Assembly: GCA_944389535.1 (NCBI GenBank)
Contig: CALXMS010000005.1
Coordinates: 27,687-91,686, forward strand
Direction: 5' to 3'
Origin: an uncultured Alphaproteobacteria bacterium
GTDB lineage: Bacteria > Pseudomonadota > Alphaproteobacteria > Rs-D84
Length of the DNA stretch: 64,000 nucleotides
Every line of letters starts with the position of its first letter. Position 1 is the stretch's first letter. A model generated the notes under the pieces. The model saw only the letters and a list, made by a program, of their open reading frames with translations. It searched no databases and was not told the origin of the DNA. Position numbers and translations under genes: made by a program. Positions 37,997 to 46,450 of the stretch are shown here, piece after piece.

Positions 37997-39007
37997 TTAT
38001 GGTGCTAAAACAAAGCCATGATCTCGTAATAGAATCGTACAATCACGAATATCATTATGTTTTAACACCCATAAAATAAACCTCTCTATTCCCAAACCGA
38101 AACCACTCGTTTGAACTGGTAATATTTTTCGCATTTCACGATACCATAAGTAATCAGTGTCTGCAACTTTATGAACCAACAAAGATTCATCTAATTCTTT
38201 AACAGAACAAACTCGCTGTCCACAACCAAGTATTTCGCCTATCCCAGCCAATAAATCTGCCGCATATGCAGAACAACCATCTGGCTGAACAGCCTGATAA
38301 AACGGTGTTAAAAGCCAAGGCAAATCTGTTAACCAAATAAAATCACCATACTTATTAAGAAGATATTGTTCTCCTACTTTTGTTATTCCAAACAAATCAT
38401 CCTTTATTTGCTCCACAGCACCAGGAATGCTCTTTAATTCTAACAAAGCATCTATATATGAAATACGCCTAAAATCACGCTTAAGCGCTTTTCTCAAATG
38501 CGAAACATCTCCTGCTATTTTCTCTATGTCTTTTTTATTATATTTTAGCAAGTATCTAATCATATGCTTGATGTAACGCTGAGCCAGATTCATAACACTA
38601 TCTATATTACCTATAATTTCAACTTCTGAATGAACAAATTCATTTAAATGTCTTTCGTCAACTTTTTCACCACGAAATGTCGGCATTACATAATATGCGC
38701 CACCACCAGATAAACGTGCACCGATTTCAAGCGAAAACTGCATAGAATCAGCTAAATAAACTTTGTGTCCTTTAATATCTACAGATATAGGCACAGAATC
38801 ACTTCCTAATCCCATAGGACTGCTTATAGAGCCGGTAGTGACCGGAAATAACATCGGAAATATTTTTTCTTTTTTATAAAAGGTATGCGTTGCCTCAAAT
38901 ATGCTCTTATACAGCTTACACAAAATGTTATACCATCCTTCTGTTAATAAAACATTTATATGATTTTCTGGATGTTTCCAAGATTTTGGAGAGGCTACTA
39001 AACTCAT
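37997..39007 (-). CDS. Stand-alone class II aminoacyl-tRNA synthetase-like protein (Asp/Asn type core)
   Basis: The 336-residue protein has the catalytic core of class II AspRS/AsnRS. The pieces are DSMQFSLEIGARL, then motif 2 PTFRGEKVDERHLNEFVHSEVEI with the FRxE signature, and motif 3 GFGLGIERFILWVL with GxGxER. The N-terminal anticodon-binding OB domain is absent. Related tRNA-independent paralogs include archaeal-type AsnA and PoxA-like ligases. It therefore probably activates an acidic or amide amino acid as an adenylate but charges something other than tRNA. The ATG at 39007 has AAGAGGA seven bases upstream; the frame also opens at 39043. The substrate is unknown. Confidence 0.8.
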   Translation of the reverse strand: MSLVASPKSWKHPENHINVLLTEGWYNILCKLYKSIFEATHTFYKKEKIFPMLFPVTTGSISSPMGLGSDSVPISVDIKGHKVYLADSMQFSLEIGARLSGGGAYYVMPTFRGEKVDERHLNEFVHSEVEIIGNIDSVMNLAQRYIKHMIRYLLKYNKKDIEKIAGDVSHLRKALKRDFRRISYIDALLELKSIPGAVEQIKDDLFGITKVGEQYLLNKYGDFIWLTDLPWLLTPFYQAVQPDGCSAYAADLLAGIGEILGCGQRVCSVKELDESLLVHKVADTDYLWYREMRKILPVQTSGFGLGIERFILWVLKHNDIRDCTILLRDHGFVLAP

Positions 39008-39124
39008 AATCAATCCTCTTATGAGCCACATTATACAACGCAATCACATAATTTCAATATTAAACTAATTAATTTCTTGTAATACAAGAACATATAAATT
39101 ATACTAAATAAAAAGGAAAATCGT

Positions 39125-40198
39125 ATGAAAACACTAATAAAGCCAAAAATGCTAAAAGAAAACGATTGTGTTGCAACGGTATCTTTGTCGTGGGGGGGGG
39201 CAGGCCTGTTACCCGCAAGATACAATCATGGCAAAAAACAATTTGAGGATTCTTTCGGTGTCAAAATCATAGAAATGCCTAACTCTATGAAAACCCAAGA
39301 ATTATACGATGATCCACAATTAAGATTGAACGATTTAATGGAAGCTTTTAAGAATCCAGAAATAAAAGCAATTCTAACTAACATTGGTGGTAGTGATACA
39401 ATTCGTTTGCTACAATATATGGATGAGGAACATTTTCGGGTAATACGTGATAATCCAAAAATATTTTTAGGAATGTCCGACACAACAGCTAATCATTTCA
39501 TGTGCTTAAAAGCTGGCCTATCTTCTTTTTATAGCCCGTCAACAATGTTTGGCTTTGGAGAAAATTGCGGGATTCCAGAATTTATTCAAAGGAGTGTAAA
39601 ACAAACACTTTTTTCAGCAAATACGATTGGCAAACTGACAGAGTCATCGTATTTTATTGTAGACAAAGTTCGATGGGACGACAAAAACGACACCTATCGT
39701 CAACGCACAAAATCTGATGGTTGGCATTACATACAGGGCTCACAAAAAGTTCAAGGACGGTTAATTGGTGGTTGCATGGAAGTACTGAGTATGATTAATG
39801 GCACCAAACTTTGGCCTGAACTATCAGAGTGGGAAAATACGATATTATTTATTGAAACAAGCGAAGACATGCCATCTCCCGCAACACTTTCTTATTTCTT
39901 GAGAAACCTTGGAGCCCAAGGAATTCTTAATAAAATAAAAGGAATCTTATTCGGCAGACCGGGCGGAGAATTTAAAGCGGAGCAAACTGTTGAAAAGGAA
40001 AAATGGCTAGAAAAATATCAAGATTTTGATAAATACTTGTTAAAAGTATGTAAGGAATACGGATGCACTGACATCCCTATAGTGACCCACATGGATTTTG
40101 GTCACACCGTTCCTCAAATATTATTGCCGTACGGAATTATGACGGAAATAGACCCGGTTAACAAAACAATAACTTTTCTAGAAAACGCGGTAGAATAA
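39125..40198 (+). CDS. S66-family serine peptidase (MccF / LD-carboxypeptidase type)
   Basis: The 357-residue protein has the S66 signatures: TNIGGSDTIRLLQYMD, nucleophile Ser118 in GMSDTTANHF, Glu in FIETSEDMPSP, and His in THMDFGHTVP. Family members either trim the terminal D-Ala of peptidoglycan tetrapeptides (LdcA) or, like MccF, cleave the amide of aminoacyl-adenylate toxins. The IGG and LFIETSED motifs fit the MccF branch. It lies divergently next to the AsxRS-like gene and convergent with the AlaRS-like gene. An MccF-like immunity role fits this place, but is inference. AAAAGGA lies before the ATG. Confidence 0.85.
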   Translation: MKTLIKPKMLKENDCVATVSLSWGGAGLLPARYNHGKKQFEDSFGVKIIEMPNSMKTQELYDDPQLRLNDLMEAFKNPEIKAILTNIGGSDTIRLLQYMDEEHFRVIRDNPKIFLGMSDTTANHFMCLKAGLSSFYSPSTMFGFGENCGIPEFIQRSVKQTLFSANTIGKLTESSYFIVDKVRWDDKNDTYRQRTKSDGWHYIQGSQKVQGRLIGGCMEVLSMINGTKLWPELSEWENTILFIETSEDMPSPATLSYFLRNLGAQGILNKIKGILFGRPGGEFKAEQTVEKEKWLEKYQDFDKYLLKVCKEYGCTDIPIVTHMDFGHTVPQILLPYGIMTEIDPVNKTITFLENAVE

Positions 40199-40215
40199 AA
40201 AACACTAACTATAGA

Positions 40216-41307
40216 CTATTTCGACAAAATATCTTGATAACGTACATATAAAGGGTACGTTGTTGCTATTTTAGCGTCAATATATTGTTTATTCTTGCCT
40301 AAGTAAATTTGGTTTTTAATGAAATAATTTGCTCTATTTATTTGCTCATTTAATCTAAGTTCTTCATGTTTAAAATCCATAAACAAAATATTTAACCACT
40401 TAGAACTATCAAATTCCACTTGCATAAAATCTCTTAATATACTGATTATCAGATCATCGGACAAACTATATTTTCGCTTCAACACAACCATATTTAATAA
40501 AGCCTTGCTTAATATTTTTTTATATCCTTCTCTAGGATTATTTTTTAAACTGATACCAGTTGAATAAATACTTCCCACTGTTGAAAAAATATGAGAATTT
40601 GCAAAATTGTTCTTTAAGTTATATCTTTGCAAAATAGGTCCGATTGAAAAAGCTTCATATTCGTTTTTATATTGTCTGGTCCTAGCTAGCAACACTTCAA
40701 TACCAACACCATACTCACAACCAATTAAACTCCCCGCATTATATATAGCAATATATTGGCCTATTCTCTTGTATTCGCCTGTATTCTGTCGCAAATAAAA
40801 AGTGATTCCACGCCCACGAACCGAATCCCCAAGCCCATATACCCAATTATAAGATTTTTCTGCTCTTGTGTCATATTGTACAGGAAAATATTTTTGAAAC
40901 CTTTCAACTAATATACTATCTTTGCTTGATGCATCAACCTTTACATTATCAGGAGAAATGTTTTGCGAAAGAATAATTTTTGTAACCACATCCTGAAAGT
41001 CAACAACTCGATTACCAGGAACAAGCGTCCCCAACATATTAAAATACCCAGGATACCTTATTTTCATTCCATCATAAAATGGCTCATTTAATTCCTGTAA
41101 TCTAAGACATTGTTGGTGTAAGAACACGCCATCCTCTGGAATTAAACCACGCATTAGCATCGGCTTTAAGGGTGTTATGGTAGCGCTTGTAAAATAAACG
41201 GTTTTATCATCTTCTGGTAACAAAGAAGAAGGAAATACTTCTTGCATACCATTTGATATGCAAGTATTAAAAAAATTATTCTTAATTAGTTCATATCTTA
41301 AGTCCAT
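40216..41307 (-). CDS. AlaRS-like class II synthetase core, motif 3 altered
   Basis: The 363-residue protein aligns by eye to the start of alanyl-tRNA synthetase: MDLRYELIKNNFFNTCISNGM, VFPSSLLPEDDKTVYFTSATI, then FLHQQCLRLQ (compare SQKCVRAG), GYFNMLGTLVPGN (compare FFEMLGNFSFGD), GLGDSVRGRG, and CEYGVGIEVLLARTRQ where AlaRS has GMGLERLVA. The class II motif-3 Arg is Val here, so ordinary adenylation is doubtful. No tRNA-recognition, editing or C-Ala domain follows. Start ATG 41307 is chosen; GTG 41325 is an alternative, and neither has a ribosome site. It follows the kinase-like gene directly. Confidence 0.65.
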   Translation of the reverse strand: MDLRYELIKNNFFNTCISNGMQEVFPSSLLPEDDKTVYFTSATITPLKPMLMRGLIPEDGVFLHQQCLRLQELNEPFYDGMKIRYPGYFNMLGTLVPGNRVVDFQDVVTKIILSQNISPDNVKVDASSKDSILVERFQKYFPVQYDTRAEKSYNWVYGLGDSVRGRGITFYLRQNTGEYKRIGQYIAIYNAGSLIGCEYGVGIEVLLARTRQYKNEYEAFSIGPILQRYNLKNNFANSHIFSTVGSIYSTGISLKNNPREGYKKILSKALLNMVVLKRKYSLSDDLIISILRDFMQVEFDSSKWLNILFMDFKHEELRLNEQINRANYFIKNQIYLGKNKQYIDAKIATTYPLYVRYQDILSK

Positions 41308-41325
41308 CGAAATGAATACTAACAC

Positions 41326-41811
41326 TTATTTGTTAGTTGTCAATTTTTTTAGACTCAAAAATTTATATTTTATATTTAACAATTTTAATTTATTCAATAA
41401 CAAAGGCAAATAACAACTATCATACTTATGATTCCAAACTAATAAATTCCACAGTGCAACAACAGAAAAAGATTTTATACTAATAGACATAAAAGAACGC
41501 TTCAAACATCTATATTGTCTAACTAATCGTGGAGTGGTTAAAATTAAAACAATATCTGCCATTTTTAACATTTCTTCTATCCAATCTTTATAATACACCC
41601 CCTCACAAATCCAATTATCATTATTTTGCAATATTTCATTTAGAAGCTTTAAACGTTCTTCATTTGTTCTACTAACAGTATAAGACCTGCCCGAAGAATT
41701 ATCCCATTTAATTTCGTCCAAATCAAAATGTGGAATACCATACTTATTTGACAAGTATTTAGCATACGTCGTTTTTCCACTACCTGAACCACCTGTTATA
41801 TATATTTTCAT
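41326..41811 (-). CDS. P-loop kinase-like protein (adenylate-kinase/FlaR-like)
   Basis: A 161-residue protein with Walker A GGSGSGKTT at residues 7-15, then HFDLDEIKWDNSSGR and WICEGVYYKDWIEEMLKMADIVLILTTPR, the pattern of small AAA_17/topology-modulation-like nucleotide kinases. The C-terminal half is Lys/Leu-rich. It is followed immediately by the AlaRS-like gene. The substrate is unknown; a kinase for a nucleotide or sugar intermediate is possible. Confidence 0.75.
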   Translation of the reverse strand: MKIYITGGSGSGKTTYAKYLSNKYGIPHFDLDEIKWDNSSGRSYTVSRTNEERLKLLNEILQNNDNWICEGVYYKDWIEEMLKMADIVLILTTPRLVRQYRCLKRSFMSISIKSFSVVALWNLLVWNHKYDSCYLPLLLNKLKLLNIKYKFLSLKKLTTNK

Positions 41812-41884
41812 AATAAAATACCGCTTTTTCCTTTACCTAGAAAAATAATATAATGTAAAATAGTCAAAAACAAGGAAATAACAA

Positions 41885-43111
41885 ATGAAAAGAATATTAA
41901 TTGTTGGCATTGGAGATAATAAAAATTTTAAAGAAGAATATATATTGAAAAGCTTATCCAAACTACCTTATGAGATTTTTATATTAAAGCCAATTACTGC
42001 AAGCTACTGGTTCTCAAATTTTGTTACAAAAAAAAATATAATTATAGCTAATTTTAATAATATCACAGAGTGCGTTTCAAAAGTTTCATTATTTTGCGAA
42101 TTTCATAATATTTCATTTGATGCAATATTTGCTTTTAAAGAACATATGGTTGTGCATGCATCAATAATCGCTCAAGCTTTTAATTGTATCCACACAAGCA
42201 TAAACAACATATTCCACGCTTCTAACAATAAATTAATGTTTAGAAAGCACTACAATACCATTATGGGCAAAAATATAATAAAATCAGATTGTTCTATCGT
42301 GACCACATCCAAATCAATCAACAATATTAATTTTCCAATTGTAATAAAACCGATTTTTGGTTCTAGCAGTTGTGGCGTTCAACTAATACAAAACAAAAAA
42401 CAAATAAATGAGGCACTAAAAATATCAAGACAATCGATTCTAGATAAATTCTCGGATGCCACCGACAGAAATTTTATAACTGAGACATACATTGAGGGGC
42501 CTGCTTTTAGCGTAGACGGCATCATACAAAATAAGAATATTATATTTGCAGGTATAAATGAATATATTTATGGTCCCAAACCATACTTTATACAAACTGG
42601 CAACATAATACCAGCAAATATATCTAAAAATAAAATAGACCTGTGTTTAAAATCTGTATCAAAAATAATAAAATATTTTGGGTATAATAACACTCCTTTC
42701 CACGCAGAAATAATATTAACCCCAAATGGTGTATATTTAATTGAAATCGCCTGTAGAATGCCTGGGGGAAAAATTCCACGAGGGTATGAGCTTGCTTACG
42801 GGTTCAATTTTGTAGAGCAAGTCGTTAATTTATACTTAGGTAAACCAGTAGAATTTAAAAAACAATATGAAAGACAGGTAATTCAAAAAGGGAAGCACAT
42901 ATTTAAGAAATGCGAGTTACTAAAAGTTGACATACCAAAACGATTATTTAAAGAACAAGACTTTGAGCAAATATCTTTTGCCAACGAAAAAAATTCTTAC
43001 CCATCAAAGAATAAACCCATTTATTTTTATACTGTGGCATCAAACAATATAGACACAGCAATAAAAAAGTGTAACAGTATAGAAAATGCAGTACACATTT
43101 ATACTACATAA
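41885..43111 (+). CDS. ATP-grasp ligase
   Basis: The 408-residue protein has the ATP-grasp layout: an N-terminal nucleotide-fold domain (RILIVGIGDN), FPIVIKPIFGSSSCGVQLI (lysine plus Gly-rich loop), ITETYIEGPAFSVDGII, and FHAEIILTPNGVYLIEIACRMPGG for the metal ligands (E and the N/E-x-A-R pattern). This is the amino-acid-ligase/carbamoyl-phosphate-synthase-like group, which joins a carboxylate to an amine through an acyl-phosphate. It is the last gene of the island. AAGGAAATAACAA precedes the ATG. The substrate is unknown. Confidence 0.85.
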   Translation: MKRILIVGIGDNKNFKEEYILKSLSKLPYEIFILKPITASYWFSNFVTKKNIIIANFNNITECVSKVSLFCEFHNISFDAIFAFKEHMVVHASIIAQAFNCIHTSINNIFHASNNKLMFRKHYNTIMGKNIIKSDCSIVTTSKSINNINFPIVIKPIFGSSSCGVQLIQNKKQINEALKISRQSILDKFSDATDRNFITETYIEGPAFSVDGIIQNKNIIFAGINEYIYGPKPYFIQTGNIIPANISKNKIDLCLKSVSKIIKYFGYNNTPFHAEIILTPNGVYLIEIACRMPGGKIPRGYELAYGFNFVEQVVNLYLGKPVEFKKQYERQVIQKGKHIFKKCELLKVDIPKRLFKEQDFEQISFANEKNSYPSKNKPIYFYTVASNNIDTAIKKCNSIENAVHIYTT

Positions 43112-43327
43112 AACAAATACTATTAAAGCTTATCTATTTTCAATATATAAACTTATAAAAAAGCGAGACATTTTTGTAGTAATCCTATTTTCTTTCATCC
43201 ATTATGCGCCTAAATTATTTCGTGTAAATAAGGCCAGATAAGTAGCTTCCATACCTTTCTGACCCTCATCCTGTATTATAAACTGTCCCCCCTTATGAAC
43301 AAACTCTGTCATTTCTTATACCCAACT
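43112..43327. other. Spacer between the ATP-grasp gene and the repeat scar
   Basis: A/T-rich DNA. Apart from the small ORF listed separately nothing firm is seen. Confidence 0.4.
43202..43312 (-). CDS. Possible 36-residue peptide
   Basis: Complete ATG-to-TAA frame on the minus strand. It begins MTEFVHKGGQF and ends TRNNLGA. No convincing ribosome site lies upstream. It could be a peptide gene of the adjacent island, a phage-gene remnant, or chance. Low confidence. Confidence 0.3.
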   Translation of the reverse strand: MTEFVHKGGQFIIQDEGQKGMEATYLALFTRNNLGA

Positions 43328-43453
43328 AAATCAAGCCTACGCCAGTTAAGTAAGGATCGTTCTGACTTATTAAGAATTCTTTGTTTACCCTATATTGTTC
43401 TGGGTGATATTTAAATTCTTCTATCATTCTAAGAACGCCTGCCCCGCACAAAA
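43328..43453 (-). pseudogene. 3' remnant of a nuclease-like gene
   Basis: This 126-bp stretch is nearly identical to the 3' end of the intact gene at 61449-62036: it shares GATCGTTCTGACTTATTAAG, CTTTGTTTACCCTATATTG and CATTCTAAGAAC. Only about the last 40 codons remain; the rest is gone, replaced by a partial dispersed repeat. Confidence 0.85.
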
Positions 43454-43520
43454 ATTCCCCACAAAAATAACAGGGAGTTTTTTGGACTATATCAGGGAAT
43501 TATCTGCGAATAACAGGGAA
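43445..43520 (+). repeat. Dispersed repeat, partial copy C
   Basis: Matches the last third of copies A and B: CGCACAAAAATTCCCCAC, AAAATAACAGGGAG, ATATCAGGGAATTATC and GCGAATAACAGGGAA. The left part is missing where the nuclease remnant ends; the shared junction is CGCACAAAAA. Confidence 0.85.
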
Positions 43521-43536
43521 CTTTATTTCAACCATC

Positions 43537-44925
43537 TTAGAGAATCAGTTTGCTATCTATACTCAGTCTGTTTACAAACGCTTCATCGTGTGAAACAATT
43601 AAAATTGCACCACTATACTGATTCAAAGCATCTTCTAAAATCAGTGTGCTTTTTATATCCAAGTTATTGGTCGGCTCGTCAAGTATCAGTAAATCAGGTT
43701 GTTTTTCAGTACCCAGCACAGCCGCCAAAGTCGCTTTTAATAATTCACCACCTGATAAAACACCAACTTTTTTCTTGGACGTATCGCCACGAAACCCAAA
43801 ATTCGCCGCAATTGCATGCGCGTTATGTTGCAAAATTCCAGCATACTCTGCGATATTTTCAACAACGCTTTTGTCCAGATTCAGTAAAGATAAATCTTGA
43901 TTCAAATACGCAATATTCCCTGATGTTTTGATATTGCCAGACGACGGCCACAAAACACCACTTATCAGTTTCAATAAAGTTGTTTTTCCTGCCCCATTAT
44001 TGCCACACAATCTGACCCGTTCCCCCGTTCGCATCGTAAAATTAAAATCTGATAAAACGCTTTTTTCGCCATAAGAAAAGTAAACATTTTCAAGTCTCAC
44101 AATTTCTTTGTCATAAACTTTGATATTTGACAGTGGAATTTTTATTGTGTCATTGCGTAATTGCGCTGATAATTCAGCGGAATATTCTAGTTGTTTACTC
44201 AACTTTGCCTGTATTAATTTTCTGCGTTTTGCTTCGGTTTCTTGACTTTTGCCCTTCAAAGCATTTACCGCAATTTTTGACCCAGCAGATTTATTTGCTT
44301 TGTCTTTTTGTTGTTTAGATTCATGATGTTGGCGCGTATTTTGAGCTTTTGTAATTGTTGCGTTTAATCGGGCGATTTCTTTCTGTGCATCTGTATATTT
44401 TGATTCTATGCTGGCTTGTATTTGTCTTTTTTGAGCGACATAAAAATCATAATTACCGCCGAACACAGATAACTTGCCGTTATGCAATTCCAACAGCATA
44501 TCCATTTGATTCAATAATTCCCTGTCATGCGACACTATAACCGCGCCACCATGATAAGAAAACAGTTTTTTGAAAAAATCTTGGCGGGCAGTTGCGTCCA
44601 GGTTATTGGTCGGCTCGTCCAGCAATAAAATATCAGCCATGGAATCAAAGACTCTGCTCAATGCCTGTTGCTGACTTTGACCGCCACTTTTTGTTGCATC
44701 AGAATTAATTTGTTTCAATAATTGGCAACTTGCATTACGAATAACTCGCCCAGAATCAGCAACTAAATCGCCAGAAATTATTTTTAACAGTGTTGTTTTC
44801 CCTGCCCCATTATCACCGATAATGGCGACTTTTTTATCTGCACTGAACGAATATGATAAATCTGTAAATAAATCGTCTGTACCAGAATATGCAAAACTGA
44901 TATTTAATAAAGAGATAGATTTCAT
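43537..44925 (-). CDS. ABC-F ATPase, compact
   Basis: A 462-residue soluble protein of two ABC ATPase domains joined by a charged linker. Domain 1 has Walker A GDNGAGKTTL, a shortened helical part, signature KSGGQSQQQALSR, and Walker B DILLLDEPTNNLDA. Domain 2 has GNNGAGKTTL, LSGGELLKATL, and LLILDEPTNNLDIKS. No membrane segments, so it is an ABC-F translation factor. A leader ORF and nested inverted repeats upstream are those of inducible ribosome-protection genes, so resistance to a ribosome-targeting antibiotic is a fair guess but unproven. AAAAGG precedes the ATG at 44925; the open frame reaches 44973. Confidence 0.9.
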   Translation of the reverse strand: MKSISLLNISFAYSGTDDLFTDLSYSFSADKKVAIIGDNGAGKTTLLKIISGDLVADSGRVIRNASCQLLKQINSDATKSGGQSQQQALSRVFDSMADILLLDEPTNNLDATARQDFFKKLFSYHGGAVIVSHDRELLNQMDMLLELHNGKLSVFGGNYDFYVAQKRQIQASIESKYTDAQKEIARLNATITKAQNTRQHHESKQQKDKANKSAGSKIAVNALKGKSQETEAKRRKLIQAKLSKQLEYSAELSAQLRNDTIKIPLSNIKVYDKEIVRLENVYFSYGEKSVLSDFNFTMRTGERVRLCGNNGAGKTTLLKLISGVLWPSSGNIKTSGNIAYLNQDLSLLNLDKSVVENIAEYAGILQHNAHAIAANFGFRGDTSKKKVGVLSGGELLKATLAAVLGTEKQPDLLILDEPTNNLDIKSTLILEDALNQYSGAILIVSHDEAFVNRLSIDSKLIL

Positions 44926-44937
44926 AAGATTGCCTTT

Positions 44938-44998
44938 TATGTAAACTTTAACTGCCCCGAATATTTCGGGCACTTGATAGAAAAAATAAGTTTACATA
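44938..44998 (-). promoter_or_regulatory. Nested inverted repeats in the ABC-F leader (attenuator-like)
   Basis: Outer arms TATGTAAACTT and AAGTTTACATA (44938-44948 and 44988-44998) enclose an inner hairpin TGCCCGAAATATTCGGGGCA. The 3' outer arm runs straight into the AAAAGG ribosome site of the ABC-F gene, and the 5' arm overlaps the stop of the leader ORF. Confidence 0.75.
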
Positions 44999-45006
44999 CG
45001 ACTCAT
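44992..45006 (-). CDS. Leader peptide MSRM of the ABC-F gene
   Basis: ATG AGT CGT ATG TAA, four codons plus stop, preceded by AAAGG at a 7-base spacing. Its stop lies inside the 5' outer arm of the hairpin, as expected for ribosome-dependent attenuation. Confidence 0.6.
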   Translation of the reverse strand: MSRM

Positions 45007-45035
45007 TGGCAAACCTTTGTTATATACACACCTTT

Positions 45036-45063
45036 ATTCTATCAAGAAATACCCAAGTGTCAA
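45036..45063 (-). promoter_or_regulatory. Promoter of the ABC-F transcription unit
   Basis: TTGACA (45058-45063) and TAGAAT (45036-45041) on the minus strand, 16-base spacing, right after the Hsp70 stop. The transcript would start near 45029 and carry the leader peptide. Confidence 0.75.
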
Positions 45064-45064
45064 A

Positions 45065-46330
45065 TTATAAAAATATGCGTCTGGCGTCATAGGCAAGCCC
45101 CATGCCAACACTGGATAATTTATCACCGGCAGAAACCTCTGCATTTGGAAAGAATTTCGTTGCAATCTCAGAAACACGTGGAACTTCCGTTGAACCACCC
45201 GTCAAGATTACTAAATCTATATCTTCGTTTTTTACACCCGCTTGCAAAATACATTCTGACAAAAATTTCTCTATCTTTTCTACATCGTTTGAAATTGAAT
45301 TATTAAACTCTTCCCGTGTTATATAAATAGATGGTTTGTCTGATAGAAAATCTAAAATACTTTCAATACTTAAATCTTTTGATAATGCTATTTTTGTTTT
45401 TTCAACATAATTTAAATTTATATGTCCCAGCCTGTTTTGTACCACCTGATATAAGCGCGCAAGTTTTTCTGGCTCTAAAGCCCACGTCTGATAGCCTTTT
45501 ACTAAATTCAATGTTTTATAATTATAAACATCATTTACCTGATTCCAGGTAGATAAGTTTATATAAATACTGTTTGGTATGCTTAAAACCTTACCGTAAA
45601 CTTTATAATCTGTTCCCATGCCTAGTACTGGCATAAATGCATTCAAAGATAAATTTTTATCAAAATCATTTCCGCCAATTCTAACGCCTGTATTTGCCAA
45701 AACGTCTTTGGTTCTGTCCGCTTTATTTCTGTTTTCTGGTGAAAGACGTATAGCTGTAAAGTCCGAAGTACCACCACCAATATCTATAACGCACGCTAAT
45801 TTTTCAGAGTTAATTTTTTGTTCGTGTGCAAAAGCAGCAGCTATTGGTTCATATTGAAAACAAACATTTTTAAAACCTGCCTTGCGTGCAATTCGTTTAA
45901 GTTCTTGTTGCGCTTTATCGTCTGCAGCTGGGTCATTATCACGAAAATGTACGGGGCGCCCCATAACAACTGATTCTACATTTTCATTTGCTGATGCATC
46001 TATTTTTTGCTTCATATAAGAAACGAAAGCCCCGATTATATCGTCAAATTTAACCATATGACCGTTTATTTGTGTACTGCTGTCCATCAGAGGTGTTCCT
46101 AAAATTCGCTTCATACTGCGCATAAAGCGACCACCTGTTTCAGAATCCACATATTTTTGTTGGGCAGTTCTGCCATAAAAAACTTCGCTTGATTTTTCAG
46201 GAAAATATAAAGCAGTAGGAATTGTATTACGACCGTTTTCAACATCAACCAATCGCGGCACCCCCCCATTGGTTATTGCAGTTGAAGAATTACTTGTACC
46301 GAAATCAATACCCGCAACATAACTTGCCAT
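45065..46330 (-). CDS. Hsp70-family protein (YegD-like)
   Basis: A 421-residue Hsp70/actin-fold ATPase domain: VAGIDFGTSNSSTAI, PTALYFPEKS, CVIDIGGGTSDFTAIRL, and VILTGGSTEVPRVSEIA. It lacks the C-terminal peptide-binding and lid parts of DnaK, and the length is close to YegD. AGGGG precedes ATG 46330. It is on the same strand as the ABC-F gene, but a separate promoter lies between. Role unknown. Confidence 0.9.
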   Translation of the reverse strand: MASYVAGIDFGTSNSSTAITNGGVPRLVDVENGRNTIPTALYFPEKSSEVFYGRTAQQKYVDSETGGRFMRSMKRILGTPLMDSSTQINGHMVKFDDIIGAFVSYMKQKIDASANENVESVVMGRPVHFRDNDPAADDKAQQELKRIARKAGFKNVCFQYEPIAAAFAHEQKINSEKLACVIDIGGGTSDFTAIRLSPENRNKADRTKDVLANTGVRIGGNDFDKNLSLNAFMPVLGMGTDYKVYGKVLSIPNSIYINLSTWNQVNDVYNYKTLNLVKGYQTWALEPEKLARLYQVVQNRLGHINLNYVEKTKIALSKDLSIESILDFLSDKPSIYITREEFNNSISNDVEKIEKFLSECILQAGVKNEDIDLVILTGGSTEVPRVSEIATKFFPNAEVSAGDKLSSVGMGLAYDARRIFL

Positions 46331-46450
46331 AACCACCCCTTAAAAAATTATATAAAGATTATAATATCTGCTTATAAATGCAAGTTTTTTTTATTGTAAT
46401 TGCTTGCACGGAATAAAAACTCTGATAAACTAATACAAAGGAGTTTTACT

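Noticed and set aside
39125..40198. Simple LdcA annotation
   Set aside because: S66 catalytic residues are shared by LdcA and MccF, so LdcA remains possible, but the local motifs and context fit MccF better; kept as an uncertain call.
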